This document shows, one piece after another, positions 29,449 through 37,217 of a stretch of 64,000 nucleotides of DNA. Below the pieces are notes generated by a model. That model ran no database searches and was not told the origin of the DNA. It saw nothing but the letters and a program-made list of their open reading frames with translations. The position numbers and the translations under genes were made by a program. Origin of the DNA: Microbacterium testaceum (GTDB taxonomy: Bacteria; Actinomycetota; Actinomycetes; Actinomycetales; Microbacteriaceae); contig NZ_BJML01000002.1 in NCBI RefSeq assembly GCF_006539145.1, positions 310,001 to 374,000 on the forward strand, read 5' to 3'. How positions within the stretch are numbered: the first letter of the stretch is position 1; every line of letters begins with the position of its first letter.

Positions 29449-30498
29449 TCATCCCTCGCTCTGGGCGCCGGAGCGCGATCGGGCCACGACGGAGGACGCG
29501 GTGAAGTTGATGACGAGGGTGATGACGAACAGCGTCAGCCCGGCCGCCATCAGGGCCGACAGACCGAACTGACTCGATTCGCCGTAGCGGAGGGCGATGA
29601 GCGCGGAGATGGAGTTCGACCCCTTGCTGAGGACCTCGACGTTGATCGTGAAGATCGGCGAGATGATCATGTAGACGGCGATCGTCTCCCCCAGCGCCCT
29701 GCCCAACCCGAGCATCGTCCCGCCGATGATTCCACCCCGACCGAACGGCAGAACGACGGTGCGGATCATGCCCCATCGGGTCGATCCGAGGGCCAGCGCC
29801 CCCTCGCGTTCTCCGATCGGCGCCTGCGAGAAGGCCTCGCGCATCACCGAGGTCTGGGTCGGTGCCACCATCAGCGCCACGACGATGCCGGCGATGAAGG
29901 CCGAGGAGGTGAACGCCCCCGCCGAGGTGATGCGTGCACCATCGGGATCGGTCACGGCGAGGACGGGAACCCACGCGAAGTAGTAGGAGATCCACTGGGC
30001 GACGGGGATGACCGCCGCCTGGAGGAAGAACACCCCCCAGAGCCCGTAGACCACGCTCGGCACCGCGGCCATGAGATCGACCAGTGTGACCAGGGCCGAC
30101 CGGAGGCGGGGAGGAGCGACCTCCGAGATGAGCAGCGCCGTCCCCACGGCGAGGGGAACAGAGAACGCCATCGCCACCAGTGCGATCGAGACGGTGCCGA
30201 ACAGCACGGCGACGATGCCGAAATCCCCGGCCTCCGGGTTCCACTCCTGCGTCCAGAAGAACGACGGGCCCGCGACGCTCAGCGCTTCGCCGCTGCGGAG
30301 GGTGAGGAACACTCCGACCGCCAGCATGATCGCGACGGTGATTCCGCCCGCGGCGTAGGACGTGGCGCGGAAGACGGCATCTCCGCGTGAGGGCCGCGCG
30401 CGCAGCTCGCGGGGCGCGACCGGCTGCTTCTCCTCGGCAGACGGTGCTTCAGCGGGGCGCAGGAGCTCGGTGAGCGCGTCCGGGCCGACGGCGGTCAT
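29449..30498 (-). CDS. pstC: Phosphate ABC transporter permease PstC
   Basis: The ATG at 30498 gives 349 residues; longer in-frame starts would add 58 unconserved residues. A cytosolic N-terminus (1-45) is followed by about six spans. PstC hallmarks include LISEVAPPRLRSALVTLVDLMAAVPSVVYGLWGVFF, the coupling loop REGALALGSTRWGMIRTVVLPFGRGG, and LGRALGETIAVYM. It is the first gene of the pst run. The 181-bp gap upstream to the kinase gene should hold its promoter. A GTTCATG heptamer near 30615 on the minus strand loosely resembles half of an actinobacterial PHO box, but I see no clear repeat. Confidence 0.92.
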   Translation of the reverse strand: MTAVGPDALTELLRPAEAPSAEEKQPVAPRELRARPSRGDAVFRATSYAAGGITVAIMLAVGVFLTLRSGEALSVAGPSFFWTQEWNPEAGDFGIVAVLFGTVSIALVAMAFSVPLAVGTALLISEVAPPRLRSALVTLVDLMAAVPSVVYGLWGVFFLQAAVIPVAQWISYYFAWVPVLAVTDPDGARITSAGAFTSSAFIAGIVVALMVAPTQTSVMREAFSQAPIGEREGALALGSTRWGMIRTVVLPFGRGGIIGGTMLGLGRALGETIAVYMIISPIFTINVEVLSKGSNSISALIALRYGESSQFGLSALMAAGLTLFVITLVINFTASSVVARSRSGAQSEG

Positions 30499-30679
30499 CG
30501 CGTCACGCTCCGGGGCGCGCACACGACGGCGCGCAGAGATGGTCTCATCGGGCTTCCTGAGAACACGGACCGGCGGCGGGTTCCAGCCGGATCCTCGACA
30601 GCGTGGGGGCCGAACATGAACAACCGACCACGTTCCGGGGAAGGAGCCTTGGCCGAGACGTGAGCGGGCCACGAGCGCT

Positions 30680-32362
30680 TCATGACGACGGCTCCGGAGT
30701 CGGTGTCGAGGTCGGGGCGCGCGTCGTCCCGGTCGGCGACGGCAGCGGTGTCGGGGTGGCGGCTCCCGTCGACAGTGTCAGGGTCACCGGCGTCCCGAGC
30801 GGCGATCGGGAGCCGGCCGCGGGGTCGACATCGATGACGCCACCCGCGGGCACGATGCTCGAGGTCGCGTGCCGCAGGACGATCGCGAAGCCCGCGGACG
30901 CCACCGAGTACTGAGCACGATCCGCCGTCGCGCCTCGCACGTCGGGCACCGTGTTGAAGCCGCTCGCCACGACCAGTGTGATCGGACCACCGGATACCGA
31001 GACCTCGCCCGGCGCGGGATCCGTCGCCGTCACCGTGCCCACGGCATCCGTTCCATCCGACGAACCCGTCTTCTCTGCGACGCGGAGACCGGCGGCCGCG
31101 AGGAGGGCGCGGGCGTCTTCCTCCTGCCGGCCCACCACCGTGGGAACGGTGACACTCCGCGGGACCGGAGTCTCGGCAGCTCGAGCGGCAGGGGGTGAGG
31201 GCGACGCCGATGAGACGGAGGGCGAGGCGGCGGCGGAAGAGGAGGCGTGTGGCCGCTCCTGCGCTTCGACCGGGGCCGCGCGAGGGACGAGGGCGAAGAC
31301 CAGGATGCCCACGAGCACGGCGGCGGTCGAGAGCAGGATCCACATCAGGGACGACGCCCCGGAGCGCGGGCCGACAGTCTCGGCCGCAGACCGGGCCACC
31401 GGGGACGGGAGAAGTCGGGTGGCCGGCGCCGGCACCCCGGACGGTGCGACGGCCATCGAAGCCGCGACGCCGCGTGGGGAGGAGAGGGCCGCGGCGGAGA
31501 GGGCCGATCGCATCGCCGGCGCCGAGGCGAAGCGATCGCCGGGCTCCTTCATCAGCGCTCGGACGACGAATCGATCGAGCTCGACGGGAACGCCGCGTGC
31601 GCGGACGGAAACGGTGGGCGGAAGGGCCATCAGGTGTGCCCGGACCGTCTCGTCGATGCTCGCTCGCACGAACGGCGGTTCCCCGACGAGGGCCAGGTAC
31701 AGAAGAGCCCCGACCTGGTAGATGTCGCCCGCGACTCCCACCGCGTCTCCGCGGAGGTGCTCCGGAGAGGCGTACGCGGGGTTACCGACGATCCCCTCGG
31801 CCGCGGCTGTCACGCCGCTCAGCAGGACGTCTCCGGCCCGTGCGGATCGGCCCGGCCTGTCCGCCACACCGAGATCGATGAGAGTGACGGCGGTGACGTC
31901 GCCGCCGGCCTCGCGTTGGACGAGCACATTGGATGCCGACACGTCACGGTGGACGTAGCCCGCCGCGTGGACCGCCTCGAGGGCACCCAGAACGCGGTCG
32001 ACGACGGCGAGAGCCGCCGCCGGAGGCAGCGGCCCCCGCGTGCGGACGAGCTCGGCGAGGGTGACGCCCGGGGCGAACATCCAGGCCGTCCACACTCGGA
32101 GATCGCCGTCGTCGCCCATCGCGACGACCCGGGCCACGGACGGGTGCGAGATAGACCGGGCGATCGACGCCTCGCGGAAGAAGGCGGCTCGCACCGTGGG
32201 CGTCACGTCGAGATGGGGGTGCAGGACCTTCACGGCGACCACTCCGCCCTCGACCGTATCGAGAGCCTCGTACACCGAGGCGGTGGCGCCCGAGCCCAGC
32301 AGAGATCGGATCCGGAATCGCCCGCCGATCAGATCAGGAAGCTGCGGACCGGTCACGGGCAC
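30680..32362 (-). CDS. Membrane Ser/Thr protein kinase with two PASTA domains
   Basis: A 560-residue PknB-type receptor kinase with GTG start. The kinase domain (about 15-285) has a Gly loop GSGATASVYEA, Lys45, Glu64, HRD at 138-140 and Asn145, but the DFG motif is DLG (163-165) and the catalytic loop reads HRDVSASN rather than HRDLKPxN. Key ATP and Mg ligands are retained, so activity is likely. A Ser/Ala linker, one span (about 338-360) and two extracellular PASTA domains (about 405-467 and 471-535) follow, with a Thr/Pro tail. PASTA domains sense muropeptides or lipid II. It precedes pstC on the same strand by 181 bp. Confidence 0.9.
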   Translation of the reverse strand: MPVTGPQLPDLIGGRFRIRSLLGSGATASVYEALDTVEGGVVAVKVLHPHLDVTPTVRAAFFREASIARSISHPSVARVVAMGDDGDLRVWTAWMFAPGVTLAELVRTRGPLPPAAALAVVDRVLGALEAVHAAGYVHRDVSASNVLVQREAGGDVTAVTLIDLGVADRPGRSARAGDVLLSGVTAAAEGIVGNPAYASPEHLRGDAVGVAGDIYQVGALLYLALVGEPPFVRASIDETVRAHLMALPPTVSVRARGVPVELDRFVVRALMKEPGDRFASAPAMRSALSAAALSSPRGVAASMAVAPSGVPAPATRLLPSPVARSAAETVGPRSGASSLMWILLSTAAVLVGILVFALVPRAAPVEAQERPHASSSAAASPSVSSASPSPPAARAAETPVPRSVTVPTVVGRQEEDARALLAAAGLRVAEKTGSSDGTDAVGTVTATDPAPGEVSVSGGPITLVVASGFNTVPDVRGATADRAQYSVASAGFAIVLRHATSSIVPAGGVIDVDPAAGSRSPLGTPVTLTLSTGAATPTPLPSPTGTTRAPTSTPTPEPSS

Positions 32363-32401
32363 GCCGTCCCGGCCGCCGACGCGGGTGTCGCCATCGGTCG
32401 C

Positions 32402-32944
32402 TCAGCCAAGGAGGGGGACTTCTTCGCGCACCTGACGGTAACGGCGCCCGGAACGCGTGCCGATGTTCACGACACGAGCGATGTGGGCGCGACCCAGGTG
32501 ATCACGCGCCGCGCGCGCCGCTGCGGCGGCCTCACCCGGCGACTCGTACCAGCGGGAGCTGATGAGCACGGGCAGACCGCCGAGTCGGAGGGCCCAGGCG
32601 TGCCGGGTGGGCACGTCGCCGCGCACGGTGGTCGGCGACAGCTCGCCCGCCCGGGCGCTCAACACCTCGGCATCGGCCCAGGCGTCGTCCGGGGCGGGGT
32701 ACAGCCACGTCCCCCGACCGAGCTCGCGGTTGTTCGTGGCGAGCAGTCTCCACACGCCGTACATGCCGCCGCGTGCGACCGGCCCGCTCGCGCGGGGGGC
32801 GACGACGCCCTGACCGGTTTCCGCGGGCAGGATGCGGGCCCGGAAAGAGAGCCACGACGCCAGCATCGGGTCGTCGGTGGATCGGAACGTGTCGAAGACG
32901 ACGCGCGCCTGCGCGCTCGATCGCGCGGAGAGCTGTTCGCTCAC
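32402..32944 (-). CDS. Conserved-looking hypothetical protein upstream of the PASTA kinase
   Basis: The 180-residue soluble protein has no signal peptide or membrane span. I do not recognise it with certainty. The middle (MYGVWRLLATNNRELGR, then LRLGGLPVLISSRWYESPGEAAAAARAAR) has the strand-then-Ser/Thr-then-helix pattern of small DUF1508/YegP-like repeats, which is only a weak resemblance. Codon use matches its neighbours and it stops 39 bases before the kinase start, so co-transcription is likely. Confidence 0.55.
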   Translation of the reverse strand: MSEQLSARSSAQARVVFDTFRSTDDPMLASWLSFRARILPAETGQGVVAPRASGPVARGGMYGVWRLLATNNRELGRGTWLYPAPDDAWADAEVLSARAGELSPTTVRGDVPTRHAWALRLGGLPVLISSRWYESPGEAAAAARAARDHLGRAHIARVVNIGTRSGRRYRQVREEVPLLG

Positions 32945-33289
32945 GAGGGGTCCCCTGTCTCGCGGATTCGCACCGGCCCTTCGGGTCGACCGGTGCTTCT
33001 CCGCTCAGAAGAACGTCCTCCCCCGGCATGGCCGCGGCACGATCAACGGGTGAACGAGCGGTTCACCAGCCCTCAACGATTCGTCACGAACTCATAAGGT
33101 GCGTTCACCCGCCGGTTCATACGACCTGCTGGTCGGGAAGGCGGGGGCCGTCAGGGTGACGAGGTCGTCCGCGCCGACGCGGCGAGCCGGTTCAGCTCGC
33201 TGAGTACGCCGGGTCGCAGCATGAGTCGGGGCAGGTCGAAGGACTGCGAGCAGCGCGATGGATCGGATCACCACGTGCGGCGAGTCGGG
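32945..33289. other. Intergenic region between recR and the hypothetical gene
   Basis: This 345-bp spacer has no convincing gene. A 60-codon minus-strand frame (33092-33274) starts at an ATG but has an Arg/Pro-rich composition typical of chance frames. The left part contains the GTTCACC repeats listed separately and probably the promoter for the hypothetical-kinase genes. I see nothing else. Confidence 0.6.
33049..33120. promoter_or_regulatory. Cluster of GTTCACC heptamers, possible PHO-box-like operator
   Basis: GGTGAAC (33049-33055) and GTTCACC (33061-33067) form a perfect inverted repeat with a 5-base spacer. GTTCACC recurs at 33103-33109 and GTTCAT at 33115-33120. At 11-base steps from 33061 come CTCAACG and GTCACGA, which loosely fit 11-bp PHO-box repeats of Streptomyces PhoP. 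The site is about 105 bases upstream of the hypothetical gene that leads into the kinase and pst genes. PhoP control is an inference. Confidence 0.35.
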
Positions 33290-33883
33290 TCAGAGCGTGC
33301 GACGACCCTCGAAGGCGCGGCCCAGGGTCACTTCGTCGGCGTATTCCAAGTCGCCGCCGACAGGCAGACCGGATGCCAAACGCGTCACACGGATCTCGAG
33401 GGTGTGCATGAGCCGGCTGAGGTAGGTCGCGGTCGCCTCGCCCTCGAGGTTCGGATTCGTCGCGAGGATGACCTCTTGCACGGTGCCGTCGGCGAGGCGC
33501 TGCATGAGTTGGGTCACGCGAAGGTCGTCGGGACCGATGCCCGCGATGGGGCTGATGGCTCCGCCGAGCACGTGATACAGGCCGCGGAACTCGCGCGTGC
33601 GCTCGATCGCCGAGACGTCCTTGGCGTCCTCGACCACGCAGATGAGGGTGGCGTTACGACGCGGATCACGGCAGATCGAGCAGCGGTCCTGCTCGGAGAC
33701 GTTGCCGCAGATCTCGCAGAACTTCACCTTGTCGCGGATCTCGCCGAGCAGCGTCGACAGACGCGACACGTCGAACGATGGCGACTGCAGGATGTGGAAC
33801 GCGATGCGCTGAGCGGATTTCGGACCGATGCCCGGAAGGCGCCCGAATTCGTCGATCAGGTCTTGGACGATGCCGTCGTACAT
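33290..33883 (-). CDS. recR: Recombination mediator RecR
   Basis: The 197-residue protein works with RecF and RecO to load RecA at gapped DNA. An N-terminal helix-hairpin-helix ([18 protein letters not shown], about 14-31) binds DNA. A C4 zinc finger (FCEICGN and CSICRD, about 55-75) and the Toprim domain ([17 protein letters not shown] to about 170, [19 protein letters not shown]) follow. Length is typical. Its ATG overlaps the dnaX stop by one base, the classic dnaX-recR linkage (ybaB/ebfC is absent between them). Confidence 0.96.
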   Translation of the reverse strand: MYDGIVQDLIDEFGRLPGIGPKSAQRIAFHILQSPSFDVSRLSTLLGEIRDKVKFCEICGNVSEQDRCSICRDPRRNATLICVVEDAKDVSAIERTREFRGLYHVLGGAISPIAGIGPDDLRVTQLMQRLADGTVQEVILATNPNLEGEATATYLSRLMHTLEIRVTRLASGLPVGGDLEYADEVTLGRAFEGRRTL

Positions 33884-36816
33884 CAGGTGAACCTCGTCGG
33901 GGGTTCGTAGGGTTCATCGCGCACGTAGTTCGCGCCGAGCATCTGGCGCACCACGGCTTCGCCGTAGCGCTGAACTCCCCCGCTGAGCGGCGCCATACGC
34001 GGAACGACGACCGGCGGCAGCGGGACCTCGGACTCGTCGACCGGCGGGATCACGTCATCGTCGTCGGCCTCGTCGGGCGCGGGCACCGAGGGGGTGACCT
34101 CGCGCGGCGGGAGGACGACACCCTCGTGCACCCCGGAGGGGGCGACCGCGATCGCTTCGTCGGGTTCGTCGTCGACCGCGAGCGCCGTCGACGGAGCCGC
34201 TGCGGCGCGCGTCGTGGCCGGAGCAGAACCATCGGATGCCGGAATGGGAGCGACGGCCCACTCGGTCACCGAAGACGAGTATGGAGCCGAACTCTGCGGA
34301 GAGCGCGGCGCGGGGGCGGGAGGGCCGGACGCCGGACCGCTCGCGGGGCCGGAAGGACCACGCGACGCGCCCCCGGGACCGGAACCTCCGGGGCCGTCCC
34401 CCTCCAGGCGGGCGAGGTACTTGACCCGGACGCCGAGGACCGCCTGGATGGCGTGGCGCAGGTCTTCGCTCGGGCCGCCCTCGGGGGTGCGTGTCTTGAA
34501 GGCGGTGAGATCGCTGCCCGTGCGGAACGCCAGGGTGAGGACGTCGCCCTCGAAGGCGGCGACGGCCGCCGTCGAGACGACGAGCCACGACGAGCGACTC
34601 GCGACCTCGAGCTGACCGAGAACCTCGGGCCACGCGTCGCGGACGTGCCCGAGCTCGATCGGACCGACCGGAGTGGCCGGCGGTGTGGGCGCAATCGGGT
34701 CGAGCGGTGACGCGTCTTCGGTGTCGTCGGACGGCGCGTTCGAGATCGGCGCCGGGACGGGTCGCTGTTCGATCGGCTCCGACGCGGACGACACGGCAGC
34801 CTCGCGGGGCGGGGTCGCTTCCCGGGGCGGGGTCGCTTCCCGGGGCGGGGTCGCTTCCCGGGGCGGGGTCGCTTCGCGGGGCGGGGTCGCCGCCGCCCGG
34901 TCGGTCGGCGCCGGGTCGCTCTCGGGCTCGGGAGACGCGGTCTGCGGGGTGGGAGCCGTATCGAACGGATGGGCATCGTCCGTCGTTTCTGCACGGCCCG
35001 CACCTGCCGACGCGGCGGGGAGGGAAGGTGCTTCCGCTGTCGCGCGAGTGTCGCCCTGCGAGCGTGGGTCGGCGAGCGCCGTCGCCTCAGCCGCGCCGCG
35101 GTCGGTGCGCGCAGGCGACACGGGCGGAGAGGGCTCGTCGTCGTCGAAGGGCGGCGGAGCGTCGTCGTCGGTGAACGGCGGCGGGACGTCGTCGTCGCTC
35201 GGCGCGGAAGAGGTCGACTCGGTGTCGGTGGGCCGCGCCGGAGCGGCCTCGGAGCCGTGCGGCGAGGTTGCGGCGGACGATGCGGAACCGGGTGAGGCGA
35301 CACCGGACGACGCCACCGCCGGAGAACTCGTGGGAGAAGAGCCCGGCCCGGGCGAGGCGATCGCGCCGGGAGATGCCACGGTCGGCGCGGCGACGCCGGG
35401 CGCAGCGACCGTCGGCGCAGCGACCGTCGGCGCAGCCACGGGCGAAGCCCCGGAAGGAGCCCCGGAAGGAGACCCGGAGGGTGAGGGACCCGCGGGAGCG
35501 ACGCCCGCCGGAGACACGGTTGCGGGGGCGGCAACCCGCGACCTGCCCGGGCTCGCGACCGCCGGCGTCGTTCCAGGGGCGGCGATGTCCGCCGCGGGAG
35601 ATGCCGGGCGTCCCGTCGCCGGAACCGGTGCAGGAGCGCCTGGGCCGCCGCGCGCCGCATCGAGATCGTGCGCCATCGCGGGTGACGTGCCCTGGGCGAT
35701 ACCGGCGTGGGTGAGCACGCGGGCGACGAGGAGTTCGAGCTGCAGGCGCGGGGACGTGGCCCCGGTCATCTCGTCGAGAGCCGCGACCACCAGGTCGGCC
35801 GTGCGCGACAGCCGCGCAGCGCCGAATGCCGTCGCCTGACGCGACATTCGATCGAACTCGTCGTCGGGGATGCCCCGCAGGATCGCTGAAGCACCGGCAC
35901 CGGTCGCCGCCACGACGATGAGGTCGCGAAGCCGCTCGAGCAGGTCGTCGACGAAGCGGCGCGGGTCTTGACCGGTCTGCACGACGCGGTCGACGGCGGC
36001 GAAGGCTCCCCCGCCGTCGTTCGCGGCGAAGGCGTCGACGACCTCGTCGAGCAGCTCGGAGTGGGTGTACCCGAGCAGCGCGACCGCGCGCTCGTACCGC
36101 ACGAGGACGTGCCCCTCGGCATCGGCGTCGGAGCCGGCGATGAGCTGGTCGAGCAGCGAGAGCGTGTCGCGGGGCGAGCCACCCCCGGCGCGAACGACGA
36201 GCGGCAGGACGCCGGCCTCGACACCCACGCCCTCGCTCTCGCAGAGCTCTTGAACGTACTCGAGCATCGCCGCGGGCGGAACGAGTCGGAAGGGGTAGTG
36301 GTGCGTGCGCGAGCGGATCGTGCCGAGCACCTTCTCGGGCTCGGTGGTCGCGAAGATGAACTTCACGTGCGCGGGAGGCTCTTCGACGAGCTTGAGCAGG
36401 GCGTTGAAGCCCTGCTGGGTCACCATGTGCGCCTCGTCGAGGATGAAGATCTTGAAGCGGTCACGGGCGGGGGCGAAGATCGCGCGCTCGCGCAGGTCAC
36501 GGGCGTCGTCGACACCGTTGTGGCTCGCCGCGTCGATCTCGACCACGTCGAGCGATCCGCCGCCGCCGCGACCGAGTTCGACACAGCTGTCGCACGTGCC
36601 GCACGGGGTGTCGGTGGGGCCGGCGGCGCAGTTGAGGCAGCGCGCGAGAATACGGGCTGACGTGGTCTTTCCGCAGCCGCGCGGACCCGAGAACAGATAC
36701 GCGTGACCGACGCGGTCGCTGCGCAGGGCGGTCATGAGCGGCTCGGTCACCTGCGACTGCCCGATCATCTCGCCGAACGCCTCGGGGCGGTATCGGCGGT
36801 ACAGGGCTGTCGTCAC
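33883..36816 (-). CDS. dnaX: DNA polymerase III subunit gamma/tau with a very long repetitive linker
   Basis: The 977-residue clamp-loader subunit begins with the AAA+ core: P-loop GPRGCGKT (44-51), zinc site Cys63/Cys72/Cys75/Cys78, Walker B ILDEAH (127-130), sensor 1 FATTEPEKV, and a lid and collar to about residue 370. Residues about 390-720 are an Ala/Pro/Ser/Thr/Asp-rich linker with short repeats, including five near-identical PPREAT units and several TVAAP units. A structured segment (about 725-815, [21 protein letters not shown]) probably corresponds to the tau-type domain, then another Pro/Ala stretch and a conserved tail ([19 protein letters not shown]). The frame stays open through the repeats. 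Confidence 0.95.
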   Translation of the reverse strand: MTTALYRRYRPEAFGEMIGQSQVTEPLMTALRSDRVGHAYLFSGPRGCGKTTSARILARCLNCAAGPTDTPCGTCDSCVELGRGGGGSLDVVEIDAASHNGVDDARDLRERAIFAPARDRFKIFILDEAHMVTQQGFNALLKLVEEPPAHVKFIFATTEPEKVLGTIRSRTHHYPFRLVPPAAMLEYVQELCESEGVGVEAGVLPLVVRAGGGSPRDTLSLLDQLIAGSDADAEGHVLVRYERAVALLGYTHSELLDEVVDAFAANDGGGAFAAVDRVVQTGQDPRRFVDDLLERLRDLIVVAATGAGASAILRGIPDDEFDRMSRQATAFGAARLSRTADLVVAALDEMTGATSPRLQLELLVARVLTHAGIAQGTSPAMAHDLDAARGGPGAPAPVPATGRPASPAADIAAPGTTPAVASPGRSRVAAPATVSPAGVAPAGPSPSGSPSGAPSGASPVAAPTVAAPTVAAPGVAAPTVASPGAIASPGPGSSPTSSPAVASSGVASPGSASSAATSPHGSEAAPARPTDTESTSSAPSDDDVPPPFTDDDAPPPFDDDEPSPPVSPARTDRGAAEATALADPRSQGDTRATAEAPSLPAASAGAGRAETTDDAHPFDTAPTPQTASPEPESDPAPTDRAAATPPREATPPREATPPREATPPREATPPREAAVSSASEPIEQRPVPAPISNAPSDDTEDASPLDPIAPTPPATPVGPIELGHVRDAWPEVLGQLEVASRSSWLVVSTAAVAAFEGDVLTLAFRTGSDLTAFKTRTPEGGPSEDLRHAIQAVLGVRVKYLARLEGDGPGGSGPGGASRGPSGPASGPASGPPAPAPRSPQSSAPYSSSVTEWAVAPIPASDGSAPATTRAAAAPSTALAVDDEPDEAIAVAPSGVHEGVVLPPREVTPSVPAPDEADDDDVIPPVDESEVPLPPVVVPRMAPLSGGVQRYGEAVVRQMLGANYVRDEPYEPPTRFT
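34805..34894 (-). repeat. Five tandem 18-bp repeats inside dnaX
   Basis: Five copies of the unit CGGGGCGGGGTCGCTTCC (plus-strand sense) run head to tail at 34805, 34823, 34841, 34859 and 34877. The last two differ slightly at their ends. They encode PPREAT repeats in the gamma/tau linker. The length keeps frame, so copy number could vary between strains. Confidence 0.9.
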
Positions 36817-37217
36817 CCCACCAGCCTACGGCGTCCCTCCGACATCGCCTCCGCCGTCCTCGTCATCGACACCTCGCGCGCGCGGATCGACCCCCGCGAC
36901 CCCGACGATGGACCGCCGAGCCACGAGGAGCGGAGGAGAATGCGGCTACGGAGGACTCGACCGGCTCGCGGCATCCTCCCCTCCCCGTTTCTCCTCCCGT
37001 GCGTCGAGAAGAGCGGTACGGGAAGACGGACCTCCCGTCGCCCCCGGGCGAGGACACCGCGCCACGAGCCCCGGCACCCTCACCGACCCCGGTGTCCCCC
37101 GGCATCCACCCGACGCGCGGCATCCACCCGACGCCCGGCATCCACCCGACGCGCGGTATCCACCCGGAAACGCCGAACGCGGCGACACCACGGAGGATGC
37201 CGCCGCGTTCGAAGGGA
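36817..37217. other. Intergenic region between dnaX and the GH65 gene
   Basis: This 401-bp gap has no gene I can support. The dnaX promoter should lie in its left part. The right part holds short tandem repeats, listed separately. A minus-strand frame at 36863-37141 is open only because of that repeat and shows no family features. Confidence 0.6.
37101..37172. repeat. Four tandem 18-bp repeats of GGCATCCACCCGACGCGC type
   Basis: The units start at 37101, 37119, 37137 and 37155. The first three differ at one position and the fourth has diverged (GGTATCCACCCGGAAACG). They lie 46 bases beyond the GH65 stop codon in the dnaX upstream spacer. There is no spacer sequence between units, so this is not a CRISPR array. 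Confidence 0.85.

Noticed and set aside
30600..30640. PHO box directly upstream of pstC
   Set aside because: Only one GTTCATG-like heptamer is seen, with no second repeat at 11 bases.
33092..33274. A 60-codon minus-strand frame after recR
   Set aside because: Arg/Pro/Thr-rich, no ribosome-binding site of note and no recognisable family.
37101..37172. Possible CRISPR array
   Set aside because: Units are directly adjacent 18-mers without unique spacers, and there are no cas genes.
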